A DNA stretch of 32,684 nucleotides from Bacteroidota bacterium (GCA_023412195.1 JAEYNZ010000020.1:1-32684); one strand, 5' to 3'; numbered from the stretch's first letter, positions 1 through 9,201 are shown. Made by a program: numbers and translations. The notes: generated from the letters alone by a model not told the origin.

Positions 1-138
1 GTAAAACAATCTTAAATACCTTATCCACCAACCCTAAATATGAGTTTATAGCTGGCTGGTCGTGATATCAGAATGTTCATATTTATTCTTAACCTACTTA
101 ATAATTCCCCTTAAACACTGACTTCACCCACATTTTAT

Positions 139-146
139 TAAATTTG
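139..146 (+). promoter_or_regulatory. Putative -7 promoter element of the GH95 gene
   Basis: TAAATTTG matches the Bacteroidetes -7 consensus TAnnTTTG and lies 51 bases upstream of the chosen ATG at 198. No clear -33 TTTG partner is visible. Because a longer reading frame begins inside this element, it also argues for the later start. A match to six fixed bases in AT-rich DNA can arise by chance. Confidence 0.4.
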
Positions 147-197
147 TGTGATATCCTTTTTTATGTTTTTATTTTTTTAACATATGCTGATGCGCCA

Positions 198-2588
198 ATG
201 AAACATTTTGTTTGCCTTTGTTCTATAACTCTGCTGCTTTTTATTATATCCTGCAACCGGATTATCGAGCCTGAAAAAACCATCAATCCTTCACTCGCAC
301 TTTGGTACGATGAACCTGCCACTCAGTGGACAGAAGCTTTGCCCATAGGCAATGGCCGGCTGGGAGCAATGGTTTATGGCAAAATGGAAAAAGAGGTCAT
401 ACAGTTCAATGAAGAAACACTCTGGAGCGGTCAACCGCACGACTACTCAAATGAGGGAGCATATAAATACCTCGATGAACTGCGCCGCCTTCTTTGGGAA
501 GGTAAACAACAAGAAGCCCATCAACTGGGAAATGAACATTTCATGTCGCAACCTTTTGGCCAGCTCAGTTACCTCCCCTTTGGGAATGTACTGCTTCATT
601 TCCCCGGACATGAAAATGCCACCTCTTATCACCGCCGTCTGAATCTTGAAAATGCGGTGACTTCTGTTATATATGAAAATGATGGAGTGAGATATAAGAG
701 GGAAGTATTTGCTTCTTTCCCTTCCCAGGCTGTTATTATCCGGCTTGAAGCTTCTGAAAACGGCGAACTCAACTTCTCTGCAGGATTGAATTCCCCCCAT
801 TCCGATTATAAGGTTACAGTAGAAGATGATCTGATCATCCTTAGTGGCAAAGCCAATAATTACCACCAGGAAAAAGGAAGGGACGGGACCCCGTATCCTG
901 AAAGCAAACTTACATTTGAAGCCCGTCTTAAAATAGAAACACAGGGTGGGGGACTGGTACAGTACGATGATTCCATTGCTGTTGTTAATGCCCGCAGCGC
1001 CACGCTTTATCTTGTTGGTGCCACCAGTTTTGTTAATTATAATGATATAAGCGGAGATCCATCTGCCCGATGCACGGATTACCTGTCGGAACTGGAAGGA
1101 AAGCCTTACCAGACCCTCTTGGAAGAACATACTGCCAATCATCGTGAACTGTTCAACCGGGTTTCAATCGACCTGGGAAGTATGGAGGAATCGCGTCGTC
1201 CTACTGATGAAAGATTAACTTCATTCCATCAGGATGAAGATCCCAGTCTGGTTGCACTTCTTTTTCAATATGGAAGGTATCTGCTCATTTCAAGCTCACG
1301 TCCAGGCTCACAACCTGCCAACCTGCAGGGTATCTGGAACGACAGGCTGGCACCTCCGTGGGACAGCAAATATACCATCAACATCAACACAGAGATGAAT
1401 TACTGGCCTGCCGAAATGACCAACCTGGCCGAGTGCGCCGAACCTTTGTTTGCCATGGTTGAAGATCTGACAAAAACTGGTAAAAAAGTGGCTAAGGCAC
1501 ATTATAATCTTGATGGATGGGTTACCCATCACAATACAGATCTGTGGAGAGGAGCAGCTCCGATCAATGATTCAAATCATGGCATCTGGCCAACAGGAGG
1601 GGCCTGGCTCACACAGCATATGTGGTGGAGGTACCAGTACAGCGGGAACAGGAACTTCCTGAGGAACCGTGCATATCCAGCACTAAAGGAAGCTTCACAG
1701 TTCTTTGCGGGATATCTTGTTCCATGGCCCGATAATCCTGCCTGGCTTGTAAGCGGGCCAAGCAACAGCCCTGAACTGGGCGGACTGGTTATGGGACCCA
1801 CCATGGACCATCAGATCATCCGGGAATTGTTTTTAAATACAATAGAGGCTACAGAAATACTTGGAGTGGATGAGGCTTTTGCAGACATGTTGAGGCTGAA
1901 ACGCGACAGTATTGCCCCTAACCAGATCGGAAGGCTTGGCCAACTTCAGGAGTGGTTGACCGATGTGGACGACCCGAATGAGCAGCACCGCCATGTATCA
2001 CACTTATGGGGATTGCATCCCGGCAGTGAAATTCATCCTGTTTCCACACCTGACCTTGCAGAAGCCTGTAAGGTTACACTTACCCACAGAGGTGACGGAG
2101 GCACGGGATGGTCGAGGGCATGGAAAATCAACTTCTGGGCACGGCTGCTTGAAGGTGATCACGCCTTCCTGCTCCTGAAAAACCTGATGGTGCCTTCCAT
2201 TAGCGAAGAAACAGATTATAAAGACAGGGGCGGATTATATTTTAACCTGTTTGACTCGCATCCGCCATTCCAGATCGATGGAAATTTCGGCGCTACTTCA
2301 GGTATTGTGGAAATGCTCCTGCAGTCACACCTTCGCGATGAAAATGGAGACTATTATCAGGACCTTCTCCCGGCATTACCTGCCCGGCTGGCTACCGGAA
2401 AAATATCCGGACTGAGAGGCCGGGGTGGTTTTCAGTTTTCATTATCGTGGGAAAACGGAACGCTGGTGTCGGCCAGGGTAGATTCCCAACTGGGGAACAA
2501 ACTTGTGGTAAGGTATAATGGCAAAACCGTATCCAGAGACACAGAAGCAGGAAAAGCGTATTTGTTCGGAATAAATGATTTTCAATAA
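198..2588 (+). CDS. GH95 alpha-L-fucosidase (or alpha-L-galactosidase) lipoprotein
   Basis: This 796-residue protein matches glycoside hydrolase family 95 over its full length. Known members remove terminal alpha-L-fucose, or in some Bacteroidetes alpha-L-galactose, by an inverting mechanism. The N-terminal beta-sandwich region starts at about residue 35 with the family-typical LWYDEPATQWTEALPIGNGRLG. The (alpha/alpha)6 core carries the Asn pair N395/N397 in ININTEMNYWPAE and the Asp D694 in FQIDGNFGA, which correspond to catalytic positions of the family. The start at 198 gives a clean lipoprotein signal with hydrophobic core and lipobox FIISC (Cys19). A longer frame from 144 only adds residues before this signal and overlaps a promoter-like element. 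The likely location is the periplasm or outer-membrane surface. It stands alone, with no SusC/SusD beside it. The exact sugar specificity cannot be read from the sequence. Confidence 0.93.
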   Translation: MKHFVCLCSITLLLFIISCNRIIEPEKTINPSLALWYDEPATQWTEALPIGNGRLGAMVYGKMEKEVIQFNEETLWSGQPHDYSNEGAYKYLDELRRLLWEGKQQEAHQLGNEHFMSQPFGQLSYLPFGNVLLHFPGHENATSYHRRLNLENAVTSVIYENDGVRYKREVFASFPSQAVIIRLEASENGELNFSAGLNSPHSDYKVTVEDDLIILSGKANNYHQEKGRDGTPYPESKLTFEARLKIETQGGGLVQYDDSIAVVNARSATLYLVGATSFVNYNDISGDPSARCTDYLSELEGKPYQTLLEEHTANHRELFNRVSIDLGSMEESRRPTDERLTSFHQDEDPSLVALLFQYGRYLLISSSRPGSQPANLQGIWNDRLAPPWDSKYTININTEMNYWPAEMTNLAECAEPLFAMVEDLTKTGKKVAKAHYNLDGWVTHHNTDLWRGAAPINDSNHGIWPTGGAWLTQHMWWRYQYSGNRNFLRNRAYPALKEASQFFAGYLVPWPDNPAWLVSGPSNSPELGGLVMGPTMDHQIIRELFLNTIEATEILGVDEAFADMLRLKRDSIAPNQIGRLGQLQEWLTDVDDPNEQHRHVSHLWGLHPGSEIHPVSTPDLAEACKVTLTHRGDGGTGWSRAWKINFWARLLEGDHAFLLLKNLMVPSISEETDYKDRGGLYFNLFDSHPPFQIDGNFGATSGIVEMLLQSHLRDENGDYYQDLLPALPARLATGKISGLRGRGGFQFSLSWENGTLVSARVDSQLGNKLVVRYNGKTVSRDTEAGKAYLFGINDFQ

Positions 2589-2645
2589 AATATAAATATT
2601 TCATGAAAATCACGTAAATTGTTTTCAATTCTTGAACAGGTTAAA

Positions 2646-2969
2646 ATGGATATAACGACAAAGAAAAACGAACAGGAAAAGTTGTTTGATGAACTCATCG
2701 ATGTGAAGTTTCTGTATAAGAACTTTGAAAAGAAATGGAAAAAATCGAAGAAATCAGAATTTGATCCGGAATCAATCATAGAAGAACTGGCTTCTTTGAA
2801 ATTGCGCATCAGCGAGATTGAAAAATCTATATCCAAATTCGGCGACAGCTTTCTGGATGTATATGATTCAGAACTTTTAAAACCCCTCAGCGAAACAGAC
2901 ATTTTTACTCTCAGAGACGAAATCAGGGAGGTGCGTCAATCCCTTGAAACCATCGGAGAGCCTCTTTAA
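2646..2969 (+). CDS. Small coiled-coil hypothetical protein
   Basis: I do not recognise this 107-residue protein. It is highly charged, with no signal peptide and no membrane segment. Regular heptad-like spacing of Leu, Ile and Phe at about residues 10-75 suggests a long coiled coil (for example LASLKLRISEIEKSIS). A more acidic C-terminal helix follows. It is probably cytoplasmic. The ATG at 2646 is preferred over a TTG at 2619 in the same frame. It follows the GH95 gene by 57 bases on the same strand and converges on the gldA-like gene, with 43 bases between the two stops. No function can be assigned. Confidence 0.62.
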   Translation: MDITTKKNEQEKLFDELIDVKFLYKNFEKKWKKSKKSEFDPESIIEELASLKLRISEIEKSISKFGDSFLDVYDSELLKPLSETDIFTLRDEIREVRQSLETIGEPL

Positions 2970-3012
2970 AAAGTTCTGCAGGAGCAGGATTGGACAGGGC
3001 AAAAAGCTTTTA

Positions 3013-3930
3013 TTAAGGTTCGCTTCCACGGGTGAGCTGGTGAAAGATTCCCTCCAGGTTCTGTTGTTGTTGCAGAAGTGTATAAAGAACAAAGTTATTT
3101 CTCACAGCAAATTCAAATATAACCGGCCTTAGATCAACTCCTGGTTCCGCATCAATTTCCCATGATTCCCCATCATACACTGCAGTCTGCACTCCAGGCA
3201 AGTCAAGCAGCTTCTCAAGCTGAACAGGCTTATCGAAAGCGGCTATAATACGCTGATTTCGGGGTACCATTCCTTTCTTAATTTCCTCTATCCCCCCATC
3301 TGCCACAATTTTTCCTCTGTTGATAATGACTACCCTGGAGCATACAGCCTCTACCTCCTGCATGATGTGCGACGAAAGAATAACTGTTTTTTCTTTGCTG
3401 ATGGTACGAATCATGTCCCTGATGTCTTCAAGCTGGTTAGGATCGAGGCCTGAGGTGGGTTCATCAAGTATCAGCACCGAAGGATCATGGATCAGGGCCT
3501 GTGCAAGTCCAACCCTTTGCCTGTACCCTTTGGAAAGGGAACCTATTTTTTTATGCTGCTCATCGCCCAGACCTGTCAGTTCCACCATCTTCGCTACCTG
3601 CTTTTTTTTATCCGGAAGTTTGTAAAAACCGGCGGTGATTTCCAACGACTCCCTGACAAAAAGATCAGTATACAACGGATTATGTTCGGGCAGGTAACCG
3701 ATCTCCTGCCGGAGGGATGTGTTTCCGTCAGTAATCTTTTGCTCACCTATCCATACCTCCCCTGAATCGGCAGGCAGATATCCTGTGATTATTTTCATGA
3801 GGGTTGATTTACCTGCTCCGTTGGGACCAAGGAAACCGAGCAGTTCACCTCTCCCTACTGAAAAATTAACCTGGTCGAGCGCAGTTTGCTTTCCAAATTT
3901 TTTTACTATTTTGTTGATGCTTAAGTTCAT
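3013..3930 (-). CDS. gldA: GldA-like ABC transporter ATP-binding protein
   Basis: This 305-residue protein is an ABC ATPase. It has Walker A GPNGAGKST (35-43), signature LSKGYRQRV (132-140), Walker B SVLILDEP (151-158) and the switch His188. The IGYLPEHNPLY segment after Walker A and the length near 300 fit GldA, the ATPase that pairs with permeases GldF and GldG and is needed for gliding in Flavobacterium johnsoniae. The C-terminal 90 residues form the extra domain of export-type ATPases. No permease gene is adjacent. In F. johnsoniae gldA also lies apart from gldFG, so this is not unusual, but a general export role is equally possible. The gene is divergent from ispG. The ATG at 3930 has a -7-like element 17 bases upstream. 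Confidence 0.85.
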   Translation of the reverse strand: MNLSINKIVKKFGKQTALDQVNFSVGRGELLGFLGPNGAGKSTLMKIITGYLPADSGEVWIGEQKITDGNTSLRQEIGYLPEHNPLYTDLFVRESLEITAGFYKLPDKKKQVAKMVELTGLGDEQHKKIGSLSKGYRQRVGLAQALIHDPSVLILDEPTSGLDPNQLEDIRDMIRTISKEKTVILSSHIMQEVEAVCSRVVIINRGKIVADGGIEEIKKGMVPRNQRIIAAFDKPVQLEKLLDLPGVQTAVYDGESWEIDAEPGVDLRPVIFEFAVRNNFVLYTLLQQQQNLEGIFHQLTRGSEP

Positions 3931-3947
3931 CTGTTTTTAATACATAA

Positions 3948-3955
3948 CAAAAATA
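3948..3955 (-). promoter_or_regulatory. Putative -7 promoter element of the gldA-like gene
   Basis: Read on the minus strand the sequence is TATTTTTG, a match to TAnnTTTG, placed 17 bases before the ATG. This would give a very short leader. With the ispG element at 3987-3994 it makes a compact divergent promoter region of 86 bases between the two genes. Confidence 0.4.
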
Positions 3956-3986
3956 AATGAATCTTTTTAAATTGAAACCATTAACG

Positions 3987-3994
3987 TAAATTTG
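3987..3994 (+). promoter_or_regulatory. Putative -7 promoter element of ispG
   Basis: TAAATTTG matches the Bacteroidetes -7 consensus and ends 22 bases before the ispG ATG. A TTG lies upstream at 3972-3974, but the 12-base spacing is too short for a standard -33 box, so only the -7 part is supported. Confidence 0.4.
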
Positions 3995-4016
3995 CAGCTC
4001 AGCATAACAGATAATC

Positions 4017-5876
4017 ATGAAAGACAGACATTTCAATTATATCAATGATATTACCCGTTTTGAAAGACAGAAAACCTGTGAAGTAAATGTTGGCGGCGTG
4101 GGTGTAGGTGGTGACAATCCAATCAGGATACAGTCTATGACCGACACCAGCACCAAGGATACCGATGCCACGGTTGAACAGATCATTGCCCTTACAAGGG
4201 CAGGTGCCGACCTGGTAAGGATTACGGTTAAGGGCATTTATGATGCAGAAAACCTGAAAAACATTGTTACATCCCTGCGCGACCGTGGCTATACCACTCC
4301 GCTGGTAGCCGACATTCATTTTAATCCGCGCCTGGCCGACATTGCAGCAAAATACTTCGACAAGGTACGTATAAATCCGGGAAACTTTTACGACAAGCGT
4401 GCCCGGTTTGAACATAAAGTATATTCTGATGAGGAATACAAGGAGGAACTTGTAAAAATTGAAGAACAGTTTATCCCATTCCTTGAAATGCTTAAAAGCA
4501 CCAATACCGCATTGCGTGTTGGCGCCAACCATGGATCGCTTTCCGACAGAGTGATGAGCCGCTATGGTGACTCCCCTTCGGGAATGGCTGAATCTGTGCT
4601 TGAATATCTTCGAATCTGCAAGAAAGTTGATTTTAACGATGTAGTGGTATCCATCAAGTCGAGCAACACCCGTATGATGGTTTATACTGTAAGGCTTCTG
4701 AATTATAAAATGCGTCTTGAAGATATGAACTTCCCCATCCACCTGGGAGTAACTGAAGCCGGTGAAGGTGAAGACGGCCGTATTAAATCGGCTGTTGGCA
4801 TAGGCGCACTTCTGGCCGATGGTATTGGCGACACAATCCGGGTTTCACTCACTGAAAATCCTGTCAACGAAATTCCGGTAGCACGAAAACTGGTTGACCA
4901 TTTCAGATCGTACAGGAACCATGAGCCGGTGACAGCTTCCCTGATTGCACAAACAAATCCATTTGAATATGAACGCCGCTCCACAAGAGGGGTGCTGAAT
5001 ATGGGAGGTGAACAGCTGCCGGTAGTTGTTGCCGACCTGGAAGACCGTTCGCTAAAGGAATTGCTGCCCATACGAGGTAAACTCATACCCGAATACTTCA
5101 TGTCGGGAAATAAGATCATGGATATTAAGGGGGAAAGTCACCCCATTATTTCACTCGAAGAATACCTTTTTGAAAGTACCCGGTGGGGGAGGACAAAGTT
5201 CATTCGCACCAACAAGATGGAGTTCGACCGTTTTATGGCCCGGAATCCTGAAATCATGATGAAACTGAAACAGACCCGCAAAACGGTACTGATACTTGAA
5301 AGTTTCAATAAGAATCCGCTGGCCGAACTGAGGGCATTCTTCACTTCACTTGAATCGCACATCTGGAAGGTGCCTGTCATCCTGTACAGAAAGTATAATG
5401 AAAGCAACCTGGAGGACCTGCAGATAAAAGCCTCTGCCGACCTTGGCGGACTGCTCATCGACGGATATGGTGATGGCATCTGCATTTCAAACGAAAATGA
5501 AAGGATTACCTTCACCGAACTGAAGGATTTAAGCTTTGGTATCCTTCAGGCAAGCCGCATGCGCATGTCGAAAACGGAATTCATTTCCTGTCCCGGCTGT
5601 GGCCGTACACTCTACGATCTGCAGGAAACAACAAAGAAAATCAAGGAGCACTTTAAGCACCTCGATCACCTGAAGATCGGCATTATGGGATGCGTAGTCA
5701 ATGGTCCCGGTGAAATGGGCGATGTCGATTATGGCTTTGTGGGCGTAAGCAACAATAAGGTGACCCTTTACAGGGGGCTCAAGCCTGTTAAAAGGCATAT
5801 CCCCATGGAAAATGCGGTTGAAGAACTTGAACTGTTGATCAGGGAGCACAATGACTGGAAAGATCCTGTGGATTAA
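4017..5876 (+). CDS. ispG: 4-hydroxy-3-methylbut-2-enyl diphosphate synthase, long form
   Basis: IspG (GcpE) is a [4Fe-4S] enzyme that converts methylerythritol cyclodiphosphate to HMBPP, the penultimate step of the MEP isoprenoid pathway. At 619 residues it is far longer than the roughly 370-residue E. coli type. It belongs to the long class seen in Bacteroidetes, Chlamydiae and plants, in which a large extra domain (here roughly residues 280-510) separates the TIM barrel from the iron-sulfur domain. The barrel opens with NPIRIQSMTDTSTKD. The cluster ligands are C525 and C528 in SCPGCGRTL and C559 in GCVVNGPGE, with the conserved E566 after it. The flavin-reductase-like gene starts 9 bases after the stop, so the two are probably cotranscribed. 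Confidence 0.97.
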   Translation: MKDRHFNYINDITRFERQKTCEVNVGGVGVGGDNPIRIQSMTDTSTKDTDATVEQIIALTRAGADLVRITVKGIYDAENLKNIVTSLRDRGYTTPLVADIHFNPRLADIAAKYFDKVRINPGNFYDKRARFEHKVYSDEEYKEELVKIEEQFIPFLEMLKSTNTALRVGANHGSLSDRVMSRYGDSPSGMAESVLEYLRICKKVDFNDVVVSIKSSNTRMMVYTVRLLNYKMRLEDMNFPIHLGVTEAGEGEDGRIKSAVGIGALLADGIGDTIRVSLTENPVNEIPVARKLVDHFRSYRNHEPVTASLIAQTNPFEYERRSTRGVLNMGGEQLPVVVADLEDRSLKELLPIRGKLIPEYFMSGNKIMDIKGESHPIISLEEYLFESTRWGRTKFIRTNKMEFDRFMARNPEIMMKLKQTRKTVLILESFNKNPLAELRAFFTSLESHIWKVPVILYRKYNESNLEDLQIKASADLGGLLIDGYGDGICISNENERITFTELKDLSFGILQASRMRMSKTEFISCPGCGRTLYDLQETTKKIKEHFKHLDHLKIGIMGCVVNGPGEMGDVDYGFVGVSNNKVTLYRGLKPVKRHIPMENAVEELELLIREHNDWKDPVD

Positions 5877-5885
5877 ATTTCATAT

Positions 5886-6464
5886 ATGGCGAAAATACAT
5901 TGGAAGCCCGGAACCATCATTTATCCCATTCCGGCAGTCATGGTAAGCTGCGGGCACACTCCCGAAGAATACAACATCATTACGATCTCATGGACTGGTA
6001 CGATCAACAGCGACCCGCCCATGTGTTCAATTTCCGTTAGGCCAGGAAGGCATTCCTACGACATTATAAAGCGCACAGGTGAATTTGTGATCAACCTGAC
6101 CACCGAAGAACTGGCACGCGCTACCGACTGGTGCGGCTGCCGCTCTGGCCGGAAATACAACAAGTGGGAGAAAATGAAGCTGACACCGGCACCTGCAAAA
6201 ATTGTAAAGGCACCTGTCATTGAAGAGTCGCCGGTGAACATCGAATGTGTGGTCAAGAACATGCTGGAATTGGGCACACACCATATGTTTATTGCCGAAG
6301 TTGTAAATGTCACCATCGACGACCGCTACCTGAACGACAAACAGGCTTTCAGCTTCGCAAAGGCGCGGCCCCTGGTTTACAGCCATGGACACTACTTCGG
6401 CCTGGGAAAAATGATAGGCAAGTTTGGCTGGTCGGTGGAGAAAAAAAAGAAGGCAAAAAGTTGA
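5886..6464 (+). CDS. Flavin reductase family protein (FMN-binding split barrel)
   Basis: This 192-residue protein fits the flavin reductase-like (DIM6/NTAB) family. The family pattern is visible in the N-terminal PAVMVSCG, NIITISWTGTINSDPPMCSISVRP, the HSYDIIKRTGEFVINL segment and the later IEC and AEVVNVTID strands. Such proteins bind FMN and act as NAD(P)H:flavin oxidoreductases or related flavoproteins. The partner here is unknown. There is no signal peptide, so it is cytoplasmic. The C-terminus is a lysine-rich tail. It sits 9 bases behind ispG. A role in supplying electrons to the IspG cluster is a tempting inference from position, but nothing in the sequence proves it. Confidence 0.85.
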   Translation: MAKIHWKPGTIIYPIPAVMVSCGHTPEEYNIITISWTGTINSDPPMCSISVRPGRHSYDIIKRTGEFVINLTTEELARATDWCGCRSGRKYNKWEKMKLTPAPAKIVKAPVIEESPVNIECVVKNMLELGTHHMFIAEVVNVTIDDRYLNDKQAFSFAKARPLVYSHGHYFGLGKMIGKFGWSVEKKKKAKS

Positions 6465-6510
6465 TGTAGCTCACAAAAAACCTCTTTTCCAATTAAGAAA
6501 AAAATCAGCG

Positions 6511-6540
6511 ACTTTAAGGACCTTAATGACTTTAAAGTAT
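6511..6540. repeat. Short 9-bp-periodic intergenic repeat
   Basis: Three consecutive 9-mers (ACTTTAAGG, ACCTTAATG, ACTTTAAAG) lie in the 158-base gap between the flavin reductase and M3 genes. The same pattern appears in the opposite orientation at 12301-12328. Nothing else is seen in this gap. Confidence 0.5.
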
Positions 6541-6622
6541 AATTCAATGAACAATTAGCTGCAAACCTCATTTACCTCTAATAAAATAATGAATAATAAT
6601 ACTAATAAGTTTTCTGCCGGTT

Positions 6623-8665
6623 ATGATAAATGCACAGACGAATCCGCTTTTGGGGAATTTTAATACCCCCCATCAGACTGCCCCTTTTCCTGAAATAAAA
6701 AATGAACATTACCTTCCTGCCTTCAAGGAAGCCATCAGGCTGGGCGAGGAAGAAATTAAAGCTATTGTTGAAAATCAATCGGAAGCTACGTTCGAAAATA
6801 CTGTTGAAGCACTTGACCGTGCGGGGAAGCTGCTCAGCCGTACTTCAGGGGTTTTCTTTAACCTTGTAAGTGCCGAAACCAGCGATGAGCTGCAGCAATT
6901 GGCCCAGGAAATTTCTCCCCTGCTTACAAAGTTCCAGAACGACATCAGTCTTAACCCGATCCTTTTCGAACGGGTAAAAAAAGTGTACCGGCAAATGGAT
7001 AACCTTAATCTGAATCCTGAGCAGAAGACCCTGCTCGAGAACACTTACCTCAATTTTGAGCGCAAGGGGGCAAACCTGCCGGATGCCGGTAAGGAAAAAT
7101 TCAGGGAGATCAGTACCGAAATGTCGAAGCTTTCCCTGCTATTCGGAGAAAACGTGCTGAAGGAAACCAACCGGTACGAAATGCACATAACGGATAAAAA
7201 CCAGTTGCAGGGACTTCCCGAAAGTGAACTGGAAGCTGCCGCAGAAAAGGCAAAAAGCAAAGGCAAGGAAGGTTGGGTGATCGATCTTACAATGCCCAGC
7301 TACCTGCCTTTTATGAAGTATGCTGATAACCGCGACCTGCGCAAAGAACTTTTCCTGGCTTATGGATCGAAATCATTTAAGGGCGATGAACTCGACAACC
7401 GCGATAACGTAATAAAGCTGGTTAACCTGCGGCTCGAATTGGCCAATCTTCTGGGTTATGATACATATGCCGATTATGTTCTCGAACGAAGGATGGCTAT
7501 GAATGCTGAGGGCGTGTACAAGCTGCTCGACGACCTGTATCATGCCTCCTATACAATGGCTCAGAAAGAAAAGGACGAAGTTCAGAAATATGCTGAAGGA
7601 ATTGGATTCAAGGGGGAGATTATGCCCTGGGACTGGTCATACTACAGTGAGAAACTGAAGGTTGAGAAATACGATGTCGACGATGAGGCGCTGAAACCTT
7701 ACTTTGAACTTAATAATGTCATTGATGGCGTATTTGGTCTGGCCACAGATCTTTTTGGTATTACATTCAAAGTGAACAGGAATATCCCGGTTTATCATCA
7801 GGAAGTAATCCCCTATGAAGTTTATGACAATGATGGTAAGTTCCTTTCGGTGTTGTACACCGACTTTCACCCCAGGCCAGGCAAACAGGGTGGGGCGTGG
7901 ATGAATGAATTCAAAGGGCAGTGGAAGGAAGATGGAATGGATTCGCGTCCGCACATCACCATTGTTATGAATTTTACCCGCCCCACCGAAACACGTCCGG
8001 CATTGCTTACCTTTAATGAGGTGGAAACTTTCCTGCATGAGTTCGGGCATGCATTGCATGGAATGCTGGCATGCACAACATACCCTAGCCTTTCTGGCAC
8101 CAGCGTTTACCGCGATTTTGTAGAGCTTCCATCGCAGATCATGGAGAACTGGGCTGTGGAAAAAGAGTTTCTCGACAAGTTTGCACGTCATTACCAAACA
8201 AATGAACCCATACCAGCCGAATTGGTAGAAAAGATCAAAGCATCGCAGAATTTTCTGACAGGTTACCTGTCTGTCAGGCAGCTAAGCTTCGGCTATCTCG
8301 ATATGGCATGGCATACATTAAAAGAACCGTTTGATGGTGACGTGAAAAAGTTTGAAGAAGAAGCCTGGCGAAAGACTCAGATATTTCCAACGATCGATGA
8401 AGTTGCCATGAGCCCACAGTTCGGACACCTGTTTGCCGGAGGTTATGCTGCCGGTTATTACGGATACAAATGGGCGGAGGTGCTTGATGCCGATGCATTC
8501 AGCCTGTTCCAGGAAAAAGGGCTGTTCAACAGAACAGTGGCACAGTCATTCAGGGAGAACATCCTCGAAAAAGGTGGCACCGAACATCCAATGATCCTCT
8601 ATAAACGCTTCCGCGGACAGGAACCTGCAGTTGATGCATTGCTCCGACGAAGCGGCATGAAGTAA
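6623..8665 (+). CDS. dcp: M3 family metallopeptidase, peptidyl-dipeptidase Dcp-like
   Basis: This 680-residue zinc peptidase belongs to the M3A (thimet oligopeptidase/Dcp/OpdA) family, which cleaves short peptides. The zinc site is H472-E473-F474-G475-H476 with the third ligand E501 in DFVELPSQIMENW, the exact family spacing. The C-terminal part holds the expected FAGGYAAGYYGYKWAEVLDADAF segment. Length is normal for Dcp. No signal peptide is present from the ATG at 6623, so it is predicted cytoplasmic and would recycle oligopeptides. Many Bacteroidetes relatives are exported, so a missed upstream start was looked for, but the nearby ATG at 6589 is out of frame. It ends just before a strong hairpin terminator. 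Dcp versus oligopeptidase A cannot be separated firmly by eye. Confidence 0.93.
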   Translation: MINAQTNPLLGNFNTPHQTAPFPEIKNEHYLPAFKEAIRLGEEEIKAIVENQSEATFENTVEALDRAGKLLSRTSGVFFNLVSAETSDELQQLAQEISPLLTKFQNDISLNPILFERVKKVYRQMDNLNLNPEQKTLLENTYLNFERKGANLPDAGKEKFREISTEMSKLSLLFGENVLKETNRYEMHITDKNQLQGLPESELEAAAEKAKSKGKEGWVIDLTMPSYLPFMKYADNRDLRKELFLAYGSKSFKGDELDNRDNVIKLVNLRLELANLLGYDTYADYVLERRMAMNAEGVYKLLDDLYHASYTMAQKEKDEVQKYAEGIGFKGEIMPWDWSYYSEKLKVEKYDVDDEALKPYFELNNVIDGVFGLATDLFGITFKVNRNIPVYHQEVIPYEVYDNDGKFLSVLYTDFHPRPGKQGGAWMNEFKGQWKEDGMDSRPHITIVMNFTRPTETRPALLTFNEVETFLHEFGHALHGMLACTTYPSLSGTSVYRDFVELPSQIMENWAVEKEFLDKFARHYQTNEPIPAELVEKIKASQNFLTGYLSVRQLSFGYLDMAWHTLKEPFDGDVKKFEEEAWRKTQIFPTIDEVAMSPQFGHLFAGGYAAGYYGYKWAEVLDADAFSLFQEKGLFNRTVAQSFRENILEKGGTEHPMILYKRFRGQEPAVDALLRRSGMK

Positions 8666-8686
8666 ATGCCGGAATTAGAAAAAATA

Positions 8687-8717
8687 AAGCCCGGGAAATT
8701 CCCGGGCTTCATTTTTT
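8687..8717. terminator. Bidirectional intrinsic terminator
   Basis: An 11-bp perfect inverted repeat (AAGCCCGGGAA at 8687-8697, its complement at 8699-8709; the innermost bases will be unpaired) is followed by a T run at 8712-8717. On the other strand it is followed by a T-rich tract (from 8686 leftwards). It lies 21 bases after the M3 stop and 47 bases past the end of the opposing DUF4395 gene, so it can serve both. Confidence 0.85.
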
Positions 8718-8763
8718 CCGATTTCTGAACTGATCATTGTTTATATGTCATAACGAAGCATTC

Positions 8764-9201
8764 TTACTTATATAATGGCAAAACAAAGTAAGTATATATG
8801 ATACAACCTACGCATAAGCCAAAAGCAAACTCCAAAGTTGCGAAAAACACCAGCAGGGCTGCTATTACTACAGCAGCAGTGTTAAACTGTAAAATAAAAC
8901 AGATGGCAATGGCAAGTGTCATCAGGAATCCCATCCTTGCTGCAAACATCTTCGGTGCCTTGTCAGTAGGCTTTTTACTTAACTGAAGGAGCTTTGCTAC
9001 CCCTTTACTTGCCGCACTTACCGGACTAAACCTGGAAGTGGCAAATGACCTGATGAAAAAATCAATTGCCAGCAGTAGCGGAAACCAAAAGGAATTGAAC
9101 ACAAATCCTGCAGTTACCAGCAGTACTGTAAATAATGCATTCAGCCTTGTCAGCCGCTCATTCACCTGCTCATTCGATATGGGACATACTATTTGTTTCA
9201 T
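8764..9201 (-). CDS. DUF4395 family integral membrane protein
   Basis: This 145-residue protein fits the DUF4395 family, whose function is unknown. The features are an N-terminal CPIS motif (Cys6) followed by VNERLTRLNA, two hydrophobic segments at about 22-50, a basic linker at about 51-90, two more at about 91-135, and a Cys pair C130/C133 in GLCVGC near the end. The three cysteines at membrane edges could be redox-active or metal-binding; this is inference only. It is transcribed alone, converging on the M3 peptidase gene across a shared terminator, with a long gene-free region upstream. Confidence 0.82.
   Translation of the reverse strand: MKQIVCPISNEQVNERLTRLNALFTVLLVTAGFVFNSFWFPLLLAIDFFIRSFATSRFSPVSAASKGVAKLLQLSKKPTDKAPKMFAARMGFLMTLAIAICFILQFNTAAVVIAALLVFFATLEFAFGLCVGCIIYTYFVLPLYK

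Noticed and set aside
447..1142. 231-codon antisense frame opposite GH95
   Set aside because: It lies wholly inside a well supported gene on the other strand and has no motif of its own.
2944..3132. 62-codon plus-strand frame
   Set aside because: It overlaps the end of the coiled-coil gene and runs antisense to the C-terminus of the gldA-like gene; a shadow frame.
7637..8197. 186-codon antisense frame opposite the M3 peptidase
   Set aside because: It overlaps the conserved zinc-binding region; its length is explained by codon use of the real gene.
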